From NCBI GenBank assembly GCA_040399685.1, contig JBBART010000009.1:62001-126000 (forward strand): a stretch of DNA of 64,000 bases. The letters are read 5' to 3'. The position numbers and the translations under genes are program-made. This stretch comes from CAIQQQ01 sp040399685 (GTDB lineage Bacteria > Pseudomonadota > Alphaproteobacteria > Acetobacterales > Acetobacteraceae). Under the pieces are notes generated by a model, which was not told the origin of the DNA, made no database searches, and was given only the letters and a program-made list of their open reading frames with translations. Shown piece by piece: positions 8,313-17,168 of the stretch. Position 1 is the first letter of the stretch; each line of letters begins with the position of its first letter.

Positions 8313-9800
8313 CTACCTCAGGCCGGGCAACGTGACACGGAAGACGAGGAACATCGTGTCCACCTCGGCGCCACTTTCGTCGTGGTAGATCTCGCCCACC
8401 TGAAAGCCGTTCTGGGTGATGAAGTCGTTGTCATTGGCCACGAACAGGAAAAAATCGTCCGGCGCCTGCGGATCAAGCGTGCTGGCGACCGCGATGGCCT
8501 CCCATTTCTCCGACAGGTTGTTGCGATTGTTCGGCGCTCCGTTGTGCAGGCCGAAGCGGGCGAGTTCACTGGCGTCGTTGAGGTCGATGAACCCAGCAAG
8601 CCGCGCGGGGGTGACGCCGGCAGCCAGAACGCCCTTGGGCGCGACCGGGGTGGGTCCGTCATAGGAGGTGCCGGCGATATTGGTGGCGCCGGTCAGGCTC
8701 AGCAGGTCAATCCGGCGGTACTGCGATTTGTCGCCCTTCTGGCCATATCCGTTGCCGCTGTCACGCGACAGCAACAGGAAATGCGTGTCTGACAGGCCAA
8801 ACGCCTCGCTCTGCGCCGCCACGCGCTGCCGGTTCTTGTCGTCGCGAAACAGGGGCAACGCCACCACATGCTCCGCCACCAATCGCAGATTGGCAGGGTT
8901 CGCCAGATCATAGACCAGGGCGCGTGAGTGGTTGCGGGTTTCAGGTGCGTCCCCCCCATCCTGCCGGGCGGCACTTTGCAGAAACGCCACCAGATACTTG
9001 CCGTCCGGCGTGCGGGCAAGCCCCTCAAAGCCCTGGTTATTCTGCCGGCCAGTGTCTGGATTGGGTGGAACTGGCGCACTGCCGCCAGGGCCCGGGTTGT
9101 TGGACGCGAAATTCTCCTGGCCATTGCGCATCGGAATCAACGCCGCCGGTGGCCGCGTGACCGACAGCAGCCTGCCGTCCGGCGCATAACGATAGATGTT
9201 GGGACCATACTCATCGCTGATGAACATCGTGCCGTCCGGCATCAGCACGACGGCCTCCGGATTAAGGCTGACATGGCCGTTGCTGGCCTGGGGCAGCGCC
9301 GGATATCCGTCATGCGCCGGCCGGATGCCGGATTGCGGGTCCAGTCCGGTCATCGGCACGCCGCGCTCGTCGGTCAGCAGGATGGTCTGGTCCAATGACG
9401 CCTTCAATGTCGACTGCGCCTGCCCGTCCACCGGCAGCGCGCCCGCTGGCAGCGGTGTCAGACAGATCCCGATGCGGTTGATGCGCGCCCGGTAATCCGT
9501 TGTGCCATCAACATTATAACCCCGGTCCGGCAACAGCAGCAGGCTGCCGGCATAGCCCTCGGCCGTGCGCTTCCACGTGGATGGATCGAACGCCATGCCG
9601 GAGCCGGAGCCGAAGGTTTCGCCAAAGCTGTCGCGCAGATCAGACGGCATTCGTCCAACTGCGACGAGGCCATGATTGATGTAGGTGACACCATCCACCG
9701 TGGCGCGGGTCTCCGCCTTGGCTGTCAGCAGTGGCGAGAGGCACAGGGCCAATGCCAGCAGGAAACGTCGTTTGCGTGATCCGGGCGATACGCAGTTCAT
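8313..9800 (-). CDS. Exported esterase-like activity of phytase family protein
   Basis: Predicted secreted beta-propeller-type protein of the esterase-like phytase domain family (PF13449), about 495 residues. Start ATG 9798-9800 has an AAGGAGAG ribosome-binding site, and the first 29 residues form a signal peptide (RKRRFLLALALCLSPLLTAKAE). Family motifs are GMAFDPSTW, LLPDRGYNVDGTTDYRARI, FEGLARTPDGKYLV and SEKWEAIAVASTLDP, with a FLFVANDNDFIT ending characteristic of the family. The real substrate of these proteins is mostly unknown. It is a monocistronic unit converging on glnA. Confidence 0.8.
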   Translation of the reverse strand: MNCVSPGSRKRRFLLALALCLSPLLTAKAETRATVDGVTYINHGLVAVGRMPSDLRDSFGETFGSGSGMAFDPSTWKRTAEGYAGSLLLLPDRGYNVDGTTDYRARINRIGICLTPLPAGALPVDGQAQSTLKASLDQTILLTDERGVPMTGLDPQSGIRPAHDGYPALPQASNGHVSLNPEAVVLMPDGTMFISDEYGPNIYRYAPDGRLLSVTRPPAALIPMRNGQENFASNNPGPGGSAPVPPNPDTGRQNNQGFEGLARTPDGKYLVAFLQSAARQDGGDAPETRNHSRALVYDLANPANLRLVAEHVVALPLFRDDKNRQRVAAQSEAFGLSDTHFLLLSRDSGNGYGQKGDKSQYRRIDLLSLTGATNIAGTSYDGPTPVAPKGVLAAGVTPARLAGFIDLNDASELARFGLHNGAPNNRNNLSEKWEAIAVASTLDPQAPDDFFLFVANDNDFITQNGFQVGEIYHDESGAEVDTMFLVFRVTLPGLR

Positions 9801-9882
9801 CGGCACTCTCCTTCGTTCGGGGAACATGTGGGCACAGCGCTAGGCCCCCATGCCCCCGAACGCCAGGAGATGCTTTATGAAA

Positions 9883-10533
9883 TTATGGCGAGGTGCCGGC
9901 AGGCGACTTTGCAACCGCCACGGCGATTTCGTTACGGCGCAAGAAGGGGATGGCCCATGGCGGGTCATAGAACCAGGCCACCGGAACGCCCTCCGGCTTC
10001 CATACAGAATTCTGCAACTTGCTGATCAACGCATTACGATTTTTGGCCACAGCCTCAACGCCGGGCAGCCCAGAGAAACGGATCACCGCCATCGTTTCCG
10101 GCGGCACCTCCACCAGGTGAACATTGGCGTCGTCAGGCACCGGCAGGGTTTGCAGCGTGGCGCTGGCGGGCATGAAGAAGCGGATGACCCACCGCCCGTT
10201 CGCATCGAGGCTTTGTGCCACCGGCGCCGTCATGGCGATCGTTTCGCTGGCGCTGGACTGGGACACCGGCGCGGTCATGGCGATCTTGGACTGGCTCTTG
10301 TTGCCGCCAAAGATATAACCGGCGATGCGGCGGAACCCGGCGCTGCGGGCGGCGTCCTCATCCGCCTCGACGGTGGTTTCAGCAGCGATGCGGGCGCCGT
10401 ATTGACGGATTTCCACGTCACCGACCCGAGCGATTGTGGAGAATTTCGGCTCCTCCGTGCCATCCCGAACGCCGATCACCGAACACCCCGCGAGCAGGAA
10501 ACCCGACAACACCTGTGGCAACCATCGCGACAT
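9883..10533 (-). CDS. SOUL-family heme-binding lipoprotein
   Basis: A 216-residue SOUL/HBP-type protein with a lipoprotein signal: FLLAGC places the lipidated cysteine at about residue 17. The SOUL core is visible from VEIRQYGARIAAET (about 38) through FRRIAGYIFGGNKSQSKIAMTAPV (about 68-91), FFMPAS and the C-terminal VAWFYDPPWAIPFLRRNE, the family's closing motif. Such proteins bind heme or related tetrapyrroles, though function in bacteria is uncertain. A second copy of IAMTAPV follows the first within 20 residues, a small internal duplication. It lies alone on the minus strand. Confidence 0.83.
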   Translation of the reverse strand: MSRWLPQVLSGFLLAGCSVIGVRDGTEEPKFSTIARVGDVEIRQYGARIAAETTVEADEDAARSAGFRRIAGYIFGGNKSQSKIAMTAPVSQSSASETIAMTAPVAQSLDANGRWVIRFFMPASATLQTLPVPDDANVHLVEVPPETMAVIRFSGLPGVEAVAKNRNALISKLQNSVWKPEGVPVAWFYDPPWAIPFLRRNEIAVAVAKSPAGTSP

Positions 10534-10594
10534 CGATCCGTCCTTACCTGCTGATTGGTAAGTGGGCGGCGGCGGCCGAGTTCCAACGCCATCG

Positions 10595-11671
10595 TCACGT
10601 CACCCGTGGCTGGATCTCCAGAATGGCACAGGTGATATGATACAGCGTGCTGGCCGGCGATGCGTCGCCGCGCACGAAGCCGCCATCCCAGCGTTCGGTC
10701 CACAGCCCGGCGGGAACGCCCTCGAAGAAGCGGAACATCGTATCGAGCGCTGGCCCCTGCCCGGCCTTGTCCGTCCGTGACAGAGCCTTCAGGCGCTCGG
10801 TGTGCGGCCACACCCGAGTCGCGGCCTCGTGAACCCGGCCGTCGCTCCACAGCACGCCGGCCACGATGCCGTCGGCGCTGACGCCATGGCGCTCGGCGAA
10901 TTGCATGAGCGAAGCGGCCTGGGCCTGCGTATGGCGGACCGGGCGTCCGGCGGCGGCGGAAATACGGCGATATTCATCGAGCAACCACACCCATTCATGG
11001 TGATGCCCAGGTTCCAATTCGAAACAGCCGGCCTTGCGCACCGGCACCAGCGCATCGTCGAAATATTCGGGCAGGCCTTCCGGCTGATAGAGCCGATCGA
11101 GGAACAGGCCCACGATCGTATCGGCCCGGTCCAGAAACACCACCTCGCCAAATCGCTCCGCCGCCGCGAGCACGGCTTCCAGCAGATGCATATGCGGGTT
11201 CTGCCGGCGTGGCAGCGATTCGGGTACCGATTCGCACCAGCCACATGCGGGATGTCCGAACATCGTGTCGATGGTCGCCATCACCTCCAGCGCTGCCGCC
11301 CGTTCGCCGGCATGGGCGAAGGCGAGCAGCACGAAGGCGTGGTCATACAGGTCCAAAGGCAATTCGAGTGGCTGGCCCGACAGATCGAACCGCGAGGCAT
11401 ACCCACCATCCGGCCGACGCGCCTGGTGGCGCAGAAACGCCACGCCCAGTTCCAAAGCGTCGCCTGCCCTGGCAACCCCCAGGCGCTGCCCGGCCGCGAA
11501 CACGTAAACCTGGCGCGCCGCCACCCGCAACCGCCGGAAGGTCGCACGCGGCGCAAGGGTGGCTGGGTCCAGATCCTCGTGAAAGGCGCCCGCCTTCCAA
11601 TCCACACCGTGCTCAAGCCACAGCGGCATGGTGCGCACGCACAGCCACTCCATCGCCCCTTCAGGCGTCAT
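10595..11671 (-). CDS. AGE-family epimerase/isomerase
   Basis: Predicted (alpha/alpha)6-barrel sugar epimerase or isomerase of the N-acylglucosamine 2-epimerase family, 358 residues. Motifs include DLYDHAFVLLAFAHA (about 113-127), a RRQNPHMHLLEAVLAA block (about 154-170) with active-site histidine, and GHHHEWVWLLDEY (about 222-234), the best family marker. Related enzymes act on mannose, glucose or cellobiose, or on mannose 6-phosphate. The ATG (11669-11671) overlaps the stop of the upstream acyl-CoA ligase gene as ATGA, so translation is coupled. A functional link between the two is not obvious. Confidence 0.82.
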   Translation of the reverse strand: MTPEGAMEWLCVRTMPLWLEHGVDWKAGAFHEDLDPATLAPRATFRRLRVAARQVYVFAAGQRLGVARAGDALELGVAFLRHQARRPDGGYASRFDLSGQPLELPLDLYDHAFVLLAFAHAGERAAALEVMATIDTMFGHPACGWCESVPESLPRRQNPHMHLLEAVLAAAERFGEVVFLDRADTIVGLFLDRLYQPEGLPEYFDDALVPVRKAGCFELEPGHHHEWVWLLDEYRRISAAAGRPVRHTQAQAASLMQFAERHGVSADGIVAGVLWSDGRVHEAATRVWPHTERLKALSRTDKAGQGPALDTMFRFFEGVPAGLWTERWDGGFVRGDASPASTLYHITCAILEIQPRVT

Positions 11672-13347
11672 GCGCCGAAGCCCGCCTCAAGCTCGCGTTC
11701 CATCGCCTCGCGCATCAGGAATTTCTGCATCTTGCCTGTTACCGTCATTGGAAATTCGCGCACGAACCGTACGTGGCGCGGGATCTTGTAATGCGCGATC
11801 TGGCCACGGCAAAATGCCCGCACCGCCTCCTCCTCCAATTCCGCACCTTCACGCAACCGCACCCAGGCGCAGAGTTCCTCGCCGTATTTCGCATCGGCCA
11901 CGCCGAACACCTGCACATCGGCAATGGCGGGGTGGCGATAGAGATATTCCTCCACCTCGCGCGGATAGATGTTCTCGCCGCCGCGGATGACGAGGTCCTT
12001 GATGCGGCCCACGATGGCGCAATAACCGTCGGCGTCCAGCGTGGCGAGGTCGCCTGTGTGCATCCAGCCGGCGGGATCGATGGCAGCCTCGGTGCGCTCG
12101 CGCTCGCCCCAATAGCCGAGCATCACCGCATAACCGCGCGTGCAGAGTTCGCCAGTCACGCCCGGCGGCACGATCCGCCCCTCGGCGTCGATCACCTTGG
12201 CCTCCAGATGCGGATGCACCCGGCCCACCGTGGTCACGCGCCGCTCGACGCTGTCATCCAGCGTGGTCTGGAAACTGACCGGGCTGGTCTCGGTCATGCC
12301 GTAGCAGATGGTGATGTCGCGCAGATGCATCTGCGCCATCGCGCGGCGCATCACCTCGATCGGGCATGTTGTTCCCGCCATCACGCCTGTGCGCAGGCTC
12401 GACAGATCGAATTCCGCGAAACGCGGGTGTTCCAACTGCGCAATGAACATGGTGGGCACGCCATACAGCGAGGTGCACCGCTCCGCCGCTACCGTCTCCA
12501 GCGTCGCCAGCGGATCGAACCCCTCGCCCGGAAACACCATGGCACTGCCGTGGGTGAGGCAGGCGAGCACGCCGATCACCATGCCGAAGCAGTGATACAG
12601 CGGCACCGGAATGCACACCCGGTCGGCCTGGGTGTAGGCCATCGTCTCGCCGATAAAGAAGCCGTTGTTGAGGATGTTGTGGTGCGTCAGCGTGGCCCCT
12701 TTCGGGGCGCCTGTGGTGCCGGAGGTGAACTGGATGTTGATCGGGTCGTCAAATTGCAGCAACGGACCAAGCTCGGCCAGGCGCTGGCGCGATGCCGTAT
12801 CGCCCATCTGGGCCACCTTATCGAACGCGAAGGCGCCGGCCATGGGCGTGGCCCCGATCTGGATGACACACCGCAAATCCGGCGCGGTCTTGGCCTGAAG
12901 TGCCCCCGGTGCTGCGGTGGCCAGTTCGGGCATCAATGTGTTCAACATCGCGGCATAGTCGCTGGTTTTGAAAGAATTCGCGGTCACCAGCGCCCGGCAG
13001 CCCACCTTGTTCAAGGCGTATTCCAGCTCCTGCAACCGATAGGCGGGATTAATCGTCACCAGCACCAGCCCGGCCTTGGCCGTCGCCAGTTGCGTGATCA
13101 CCCACTCGGCGTTGTTGGGTGACCAAATGCCAACCCGATCGCCCGGGGTCAGGCCCAGCGCGACGAGCCCGGATGCAAACGCATCGACGCGGGCGCCGAA
13201 TTCGGCCCAGCTAAGGCGGACATTCTGCTGGCGGACCACCAACGCCAGCCCGTCCCCGTGTTCGCCGATCACGCGGTCCAGCGCCTGGCCGATCGTCTCG
13301 CCCAGCAACGGCGCCCGCGAGACGCCACTCACATAGCTTACGTTCAC
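11668..13347 (-). CDS. AMP-dependent acyl-CoA synthetase/ligase
   Basis: Adenylate-forming enzyme that activates a carboxylic acid to its CoA thioester, about 559 residues. The GTG start at 13345-13347 is preferred over the longer open frame because a GGGAGGAAG ribosome-binding site precedes it. Domain markers: QFTSGTTGAPKGATLTHHN (P-loop, about residue 188), CYGMTETSP, GYAVMLGYWGERERTE, the GRIKDLVIRGGENIYPREVEEYL hinge, and the catalytic lysine in TVTGKMQKFLMREA near the C-terminus. It resembles medium/long-chain fatty-acyl-CoA synthases; substrate is not determined. First gene of a coupled pair with the AGE-family gene. Confidence 0.86.
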   Translation of the reverse strand: MNVSYVSGVSRAPLLGETIGQALDRVIGEHGDGLALVVRQQNVRLSWAEFGARVDAFASGLVALGLTPGDRVGIWSPNNAEWVITQLATAKAGLVLVTINPAYRLQELEYALNKVGCRALVTANSFKTSDYAAMLNTLMPELATAAPGALQAKTAPDLRCVIQIGATPMAGAFAFDKVAQMGDTASRQRLAELGPLLQFDDPINIQFTSGTTGAPKGATLTHHNILNNGFFIGETMAYTQADRVCIPVPLYHCFGMVIGVLACLTHGSAMVFPGEGFDPLATLETVAAERCTSLYGVPTMFIAQLEHPRFAEFDLSSLRTGVMAGTTCPIEVMRRAMAQMHLRDITICYGMTETSPVSFQTTLDDSVERRVTTVGRVHPHLEAKVIDAEGRIVPPGVTGELCTRGYAVMLGYWGERERTEAAIDPAGWMHTGDLATLDADGYCAIVGRIKDLVIRGGENIYPREVEEYLYRHPAIADVQVFGVADAKYGEELCAWVRLREGAELEEEAVRAFCRGQIAHYKIPRHVRFVREFPMTVTGKMQKFLMREAMERELEAGFGA

Positions 13348-13494
13348 CGCACTTCCTCCCGATCCGCAGGCTCTTCGGCCGCTGTCGCCAGGATATGCGG
13401 CGCTGGGCCATGGGGGTAGCAATACCATGCAAACAGATGTGGCCCGGCTGTTTCCAGCCGGGCCACCGTTCCGTTCGGTCTCAGTCCGCTGTCA

Positions 13495-13878
13495 TCAGAG
13501 GGTCAGCGAACCCTTGATCTTCTCGAACACGGCGTGCGGAATAACCTTTTTGGTGTCGAGCTGGTCCACGGACGTGTAAGGGCGGTTCTTGATGATCGCA
13601 GCGGTGCGGGCCTTGCCGATGCCGGGAAGGGCATCAAGCTCGGCGGGCGTTGCGGTGTTGATGTTCACCGGGCCGGCAATCGGCTTGACTGGCTTGGCTG
13701 TGGCAGCGGCCTTCGGCGTGGCGGGCGTCGCCGGCGTTGCTGGCACAACTGGCTTGGCCGGGGCGGCCGGGGCGGCCACGGCCGACGCTGCGGGAGCCGG
13801 CGCCGTGGTCTGGGCCAGAACCGGCAGCGCCATCACGGCACTGAACAGTGTGGCCAAGGCAATCTGCTTCAGGCGCAT
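13495..13878 (-). CDS. Exported ComEA-like helix-hairpin-helix protein
   Basis: A 127-residue exported protein. The start ATG at 13876-13878 has a GAGGAGAT ribosome-binding site and opens a signal peptide (MRLKQIALATLFSAVMALPVLAQ). A long Ala/Pro/Lys/Thr-rich low-complexity linker follows (about residues 25-70). Residues about 72-127 form a HhH domain: VNINTATPAELDALPGIG and IIKNRPYTSVDQL are the ComEA DNA-binding signature. Family members bind DNA in the periplasm during uptake, but many are uncharacterised. No other competence gene is nearby. Confidence 0.8.
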   Translation of the reverse strand: MRLKQIALATLFSAVMALPVLAQTTAPAPAASAVAAPAAPAKPVVPATPATPATPKAAATAKPVKPIAGPVNINTATPAELDALPGIGKARTAAIIKNRPYTSVDQLDTKKVIPHAVFEKIKGSLTL

Positions 13879-14076
13879 GAAATATCTCCTCGAAAAAGTG
13901 ATCGGCAGCGAAGTGCCTCCGTCACAGGACAAAGGCATACAAGCGCTGCAAATGAGTCGTTGCAATGGTCCAATTGCGACACTTCGTGGGCATAAGCCTG
14001 CCTACGATGACAGCAGTATGGTCGGGAACGCGCCATTGGCGTAAACCTGTAACGTGAAACGACAAGGGATGCAGTC

Positions 14077-14496
14077 ATGAGCGAGTTCTTGAGCCAGATT
14101 GTCGGTGGGCTTATGGGCAACACCGCCGGTATTGCGGCCTCCCTGCCCGGGATGCTGACGCAGTTGCTCGGCACCGCCCAAGGTGCGGCCGGCGGCGGAT
14201 TGCCCGCACTTCTGGCGCAGTTCGAGAACGCGGGGCTGGGCCAGCAGGTCAGCTCCTGGGTCGGCACCGGCGAGAACCTGCCCGTCACCCCCGAGCACAT
14301 CGTCGCCGCCATTCCCCCAGAACAGCTCGACGCCTGGGCGGCGAAGGTCGGCATCTCGCACGAGCAGCTGACAACGGTGCTGGCGGAGATCCTGCCACAC
14401 GCCATCGACCATGCTACCCCGAATGGTCAATTGCCGGCCGAAGGCAGCGCTGCGCCTGATCTCTCGGGCCTTGTTGGACGGCTGTTTCGCGGCTGA
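14077..14496 (+). CDS. DUF937 / YidB-like protein
   Basis: Small 139-residue protein, rich in Gly, Ala and Leu, of the DUF937 (YidB) type. A GLMGN-to-LPGMLTQLLG segment is followed by LPALLAQFENAGLGQQVSSWVGTGENLPVTPEHI, the family motif, then ISHEQLTTVLAEILPHAIDHATPNGQLP. No signal peptide or membrane segment is evident. Function in the family is unknown. It precedes the S10 peptidase gene by 41 bases on the same strand and may be co-transcribed with it. Confidence 0.78.
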   Translation: MSEFLSQIVGGLMGNTAGIAASLPGMLTQLLGTAQGAAGGGLPALLAQFENAGLGQQVSSWVGTGENLPVTPEHIVAAIPPEQLDAWAAKVGISHEQLTTVLAEILPHAIDHATPNGQLPAEGSAAPDLSGLVGRLFRG

Positions 14497-14537
14497 CCCG
14501 CCGCCGGGCGACATTTCACTTACAAGAGAGGCATCAT

Positions 14538-16043
14538 ATGCGCCCGACGAACCGCTTTGGTGCGGGGCTTTTGGCAGCCCTGTTGCTGGCAACCGGCCCC
14601 ACTCTGGCCCAGACGCCCCCCTCCCGCCCCGCCGCTGCATCACCGGCCACGCCGGCCGAGACGATCAAGCGGCTGCCCGGTGATGTGGTCACGAAGCATG
14701 TGATCGACCTGCCGGGCCGCACGTTGCATTTCACTGCAACCGCCGGCAGCGTGGCGCTGCTGGACGCGCAAGGCGTGACGCAGGCGCAGGTCGCGTTCAT
14801 CGACTACACGCTGGACGATGCCGCCCCTGCTACCCGCCCGGTCAGCTTCGCGCTGAACGGCGGCCCCGGCTCGGCCTCGGCCTGGCTGCAACTGGGCATG
14901 CTCGGCCCGTGGCGCATGGCCATGGAGCCGGAACAGGCCCATCCGTCCGCACCGGCCATCCCGATGGACAACGCCGACACCTGGCTGGATTTCACCGATC
15001 TCGTGTTCATCGACCCGGTGGGCACCGGCTTCAGCAAGCTGCTGGTGAATTCCGAGGAAAACCGCAAAAAATATTGGTCCCTCACCGGCGACGTGGCGAG
15101 CCTGGCCGACGCCATGCGAATCTGGCTGGTCAACGCCCGCCGCATGACCTCGCCGAAATACCTGATCGGTGAAAGCTATTCCGGCATTCGTGGCCCTAGG
15201 CTGGCACGCGAACTGACCACCGCCCAGGGCGTGGGCCTGTCTGGCCTGGTGTTGATTTCGCCCAAGCTCGATTACGGCAACCGCAGCCGGGCGCTCGGCG
15301 TGGTGGATTGGGTCGCGGCCCTGCCCTCGATGGCAGCGATCGCCCGTGCCAAGACCGGCCCCGTCACCCGCGCCAGCATGGCCGATGTCGAGGCCTATGC
15401 GGCGGGTGACTACATGTCCGACCTCATCCGCGGCGAGGACCCGGATGCCGTGGCACGGCGCATCGAGCATGTGGCCACCCTCACCGGCCTGGATCGCGCT
15501 CTTGTCGAACGACGCCACGGCAAGGTGACGACCTCCGAATTCCTGCGCGAAATCGAACCCGGCGGCCGGGTGGCAAGCATCTATGACGGCACCACCACCA
15601 AGGCAGATCCGTTCCCGCAGGCCGCCAACAGCAATTATCCAGACCCGATGACCGATGCGCTGCAGGCGCCGTTCGTCTCAGCGATGTACGACCTCTATGC
15701 CCGCAAGCTGAACTGGCTGCCGGAAGGCCGCTACGAAATCTCCAGCGATCAGGTCCACAACGCCTGGGATTACGGCAAGGAGTTCGTGAAGCCGGAATCC
15801 ATGACGCATCTGCGCCAGGCGCTGGCGGCTGATCAGCAACTGCATGTGCTCATTGCGCATGGCCTGTTCGACGTGGTGACACCGTATTTCGACACCCAGA
15901 TGATGCTGAACCAGATCCCTAAATCGGTCGGCGCCGCACGGGTGGATTTTCAGGTCTATGCGGGCGGGCATATGTTCTACAGCCACACCGCCGCGCGGAT
16001 TGCGTTTCGGGAAGCGGCCAAGAAGATTTATGGGGTGCCTTAG
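14538..16043 (+). CDS. Exported S10-family serine carboxypeptidase-like protein
   Basis: A 501-residue alpha/beta hydrolase of peptidase family S10. A signal peptide (residues 1-25, ending LAQ) implies export. NGGPGSAS (about 107-114) is the oxyanion-side motif. The catalytic serine is S213 in GESYSGIRG, the acid is probably the Asp of GLFDVVTP (about 441) and the histidine lies in YAGGHMFYSH near the C-terminus (about 480). All three triad positions are present. A ribosome-binding site AAGAGAGG lies 7-9 bases upstream. Bacterial members are poorly characterised. Confidence 0.86.
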   Translation: MRPTNRFGAGLLAALLLATGPTLAQTPPSRPAAASPATPAETIKRLPGDVVTKHVIDLPGRTLHFTATAGSVALLDAQGVTQAQVAFIDYTLDDAAPATRPVSFALNGGPGSASAWLQLGMLGPWRMAMEPEQAHPSAPAIPMDNADTWLDFTDLVFIDPVGTGFSKLLVNSEENRKKYWSLTGDVASLADAMRIWLVNARRMTSPKYLIGESYSGIRGPRLARELTTAQGVGLSGLVLISPKLDYGNRSRALGVVDWVAALPSMAAIARAKTGPVTRASMADVEAYAAGDYMSDLIRGEDPDAVARRIEHVATLTGLDRALVERRHGKVTTSEFLREIEPGGRVASIYDGTTTKADPFPQAANSNYPDPMTDALQAPFVSAMYDLYARKLNWLPEGRYEISSDQVHNAWDYGKEFVKPESMTHLRQALAADQQLHVLIAHGLFDVVTPYFDTQMMLNQIPKSVGAARVDFQVYAGGHMFYSHTAARIAFREAAKKIYGVP

Positions 16044-16060
16044 CAGGCGGCTGCGGACAG

Positions 16061-16194
16061 CAAGGCGAGGGGCTCTGCCCCTTGACCCCGCCAGGGACAG
16101 GAGTCCCTGGACCCATTCGTTTTAAGAATCGTGTATCAAGTGAGGTCCAGGGCTCGGCCCAGGTGGGGGAGAGGGGGCAACGCCCCTCGCCTTG
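16061..16194. repeat. GC-rich long inverted repeat between convergent genes
   Basis: CAAGGCGAGGGGC (16061-16073) is perfectly inverted at 16182-16194. Inside it is a second, shorter hairpin region (CCAGGGAC/GTCCCTGG). It lies between the S10 peptidase (plus) and the methyltransferase (minus), close to both stop codons. It may act as a bidirectional terminator or be a copy of a dispersed genomic repeat. Only this copy is seen in the window. Confidence 0.55.
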
Positions 16195-16199
16195 CCCTT

Positions 16200-17168
16200 T
16201 CAAGCCGGATAGGCCGACCCGATCGCCTCGTCCAACGCCACGTTCCAGCTTAACGCGCTTCCACCGGTCTTGCGCACCAGCACGCCCGAGGCCTCGAACC
16301 CGCCCGATGCTTCGGAGCCGGCATAGGCAGGGGTCCAGGCAGCGGTGACGATGTGGTTGAAATACGACATCCGCGCGGTGACGATCTCAAAGCCGGTGCG
16401 GGCATTGAACAATCCGGCCCAGGCGGTATCGGAATAGCGCCAGAAATCCCACGGCATATCGTGCAAACCCAGGGTTTGGTGGGTGTGGATGTAGCAAAGC
16501 CCTCCCATGCGCATCACTCGCCCCAGTTCAAGCGCCACTTTCCACGGCATCAGCAGATGCTCAAAGACCGAATTGCACATCACCAGATCAAAATGGTCGT
16601 CCGGGAAATGCCGCGACAATTCATGCGCGTCGCCCACCACGTCCACACCCGGATCGGCCAGGATGTCGAACACCACAATATCGCACATGCCCAGTTCATC
16701 GGTGTAGCCGCCCCCGCTGCGCCGCCGCCCGCCGAGGTCGAGCAGCCGGGGCCGCCGGCCCTGGGCCACGATATCGGCGATGGCAGGACGCAGGCAGTCC
16801 CATGTGAGAGCATCCCGCCGATTGACCTCAAGCGCTTCCTCGACAACTGCGACAAGCGGCTTCACCAGCCTCGAACGCCGGGTGCTGATCAAGGGGCCGG
16901 CGCTGATCACCAGTTCGCCGCGATCTGGAAACAGCGCCCGGTCGATCATGGCCTCCAGCGCCATTTCGTAGGCGCCGTTCTCATGGACCCGCACCAGGCG
17001 GCATGTCTGCGGCGGTGCCGTCACGCCCGCAAACCGCACGGACAGACGAATGCGCGCCCCCGCCTTGACCGGGTCCTCCCCGGCCGCCAACCGCAGATAA
17101 ACGAAGCCCTCAATCCGCAGGAAGCCGTGAAAGACGATGCAACGTGAGAGTTGCAGGGCGGCAATCAC
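16200..17168 (-). CDS. Class I SAM-dependent methyltransferase
   Basis: A 322-residue protein with a C-terminal methyltransferase domain. RPRLLDLGGRRRSGG (about 137-151) is the SAM-binding region, VFDILADPGVDVVGDAHEL (about 164-182) the acidic-loop region, and FDLVMCNSVFEHLLMPW (about 192-208) is typical of type 11 methyltransferases. The N-terminal 110 residues (AGARIRLSVRFAGVTAP and so on) are unlike known domains. A GTG start (17166-17168) overlaps the otsA stop codon as GTGA, so expression is coupled to trehalose phosphate synthesis. The substrate is unknown. Confidence 0.75.
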   Translation of the reverse strand: MIAALQLSRCIVFHGFLRIEGFVYLRLAAGEDPVKAGARIRLSVRFAGVTAPPQTCRLVRVHENGAYEMALEAMIDRALFPDRGELVISAGPLISTRRSRLVKPLVAVVEEALEVNRRDALTWDCLRPAIADIVAQGRRPRLLDLGGRRRSGGGYTDELGMCDIVVFDILADPGVDVVGDAHELSRHFPDDHFDLVMCNSVFEHLLMPWKVALELGRVMRMGGLCYIHTHQTLGLHDMPWDFWRYSDTAWAGLFNARTGFEIVTARMSYFNHIVTAAWTPAYAGSEASGGFEASGVLVRKTGGSALSWNVALDEAIGSAYPA

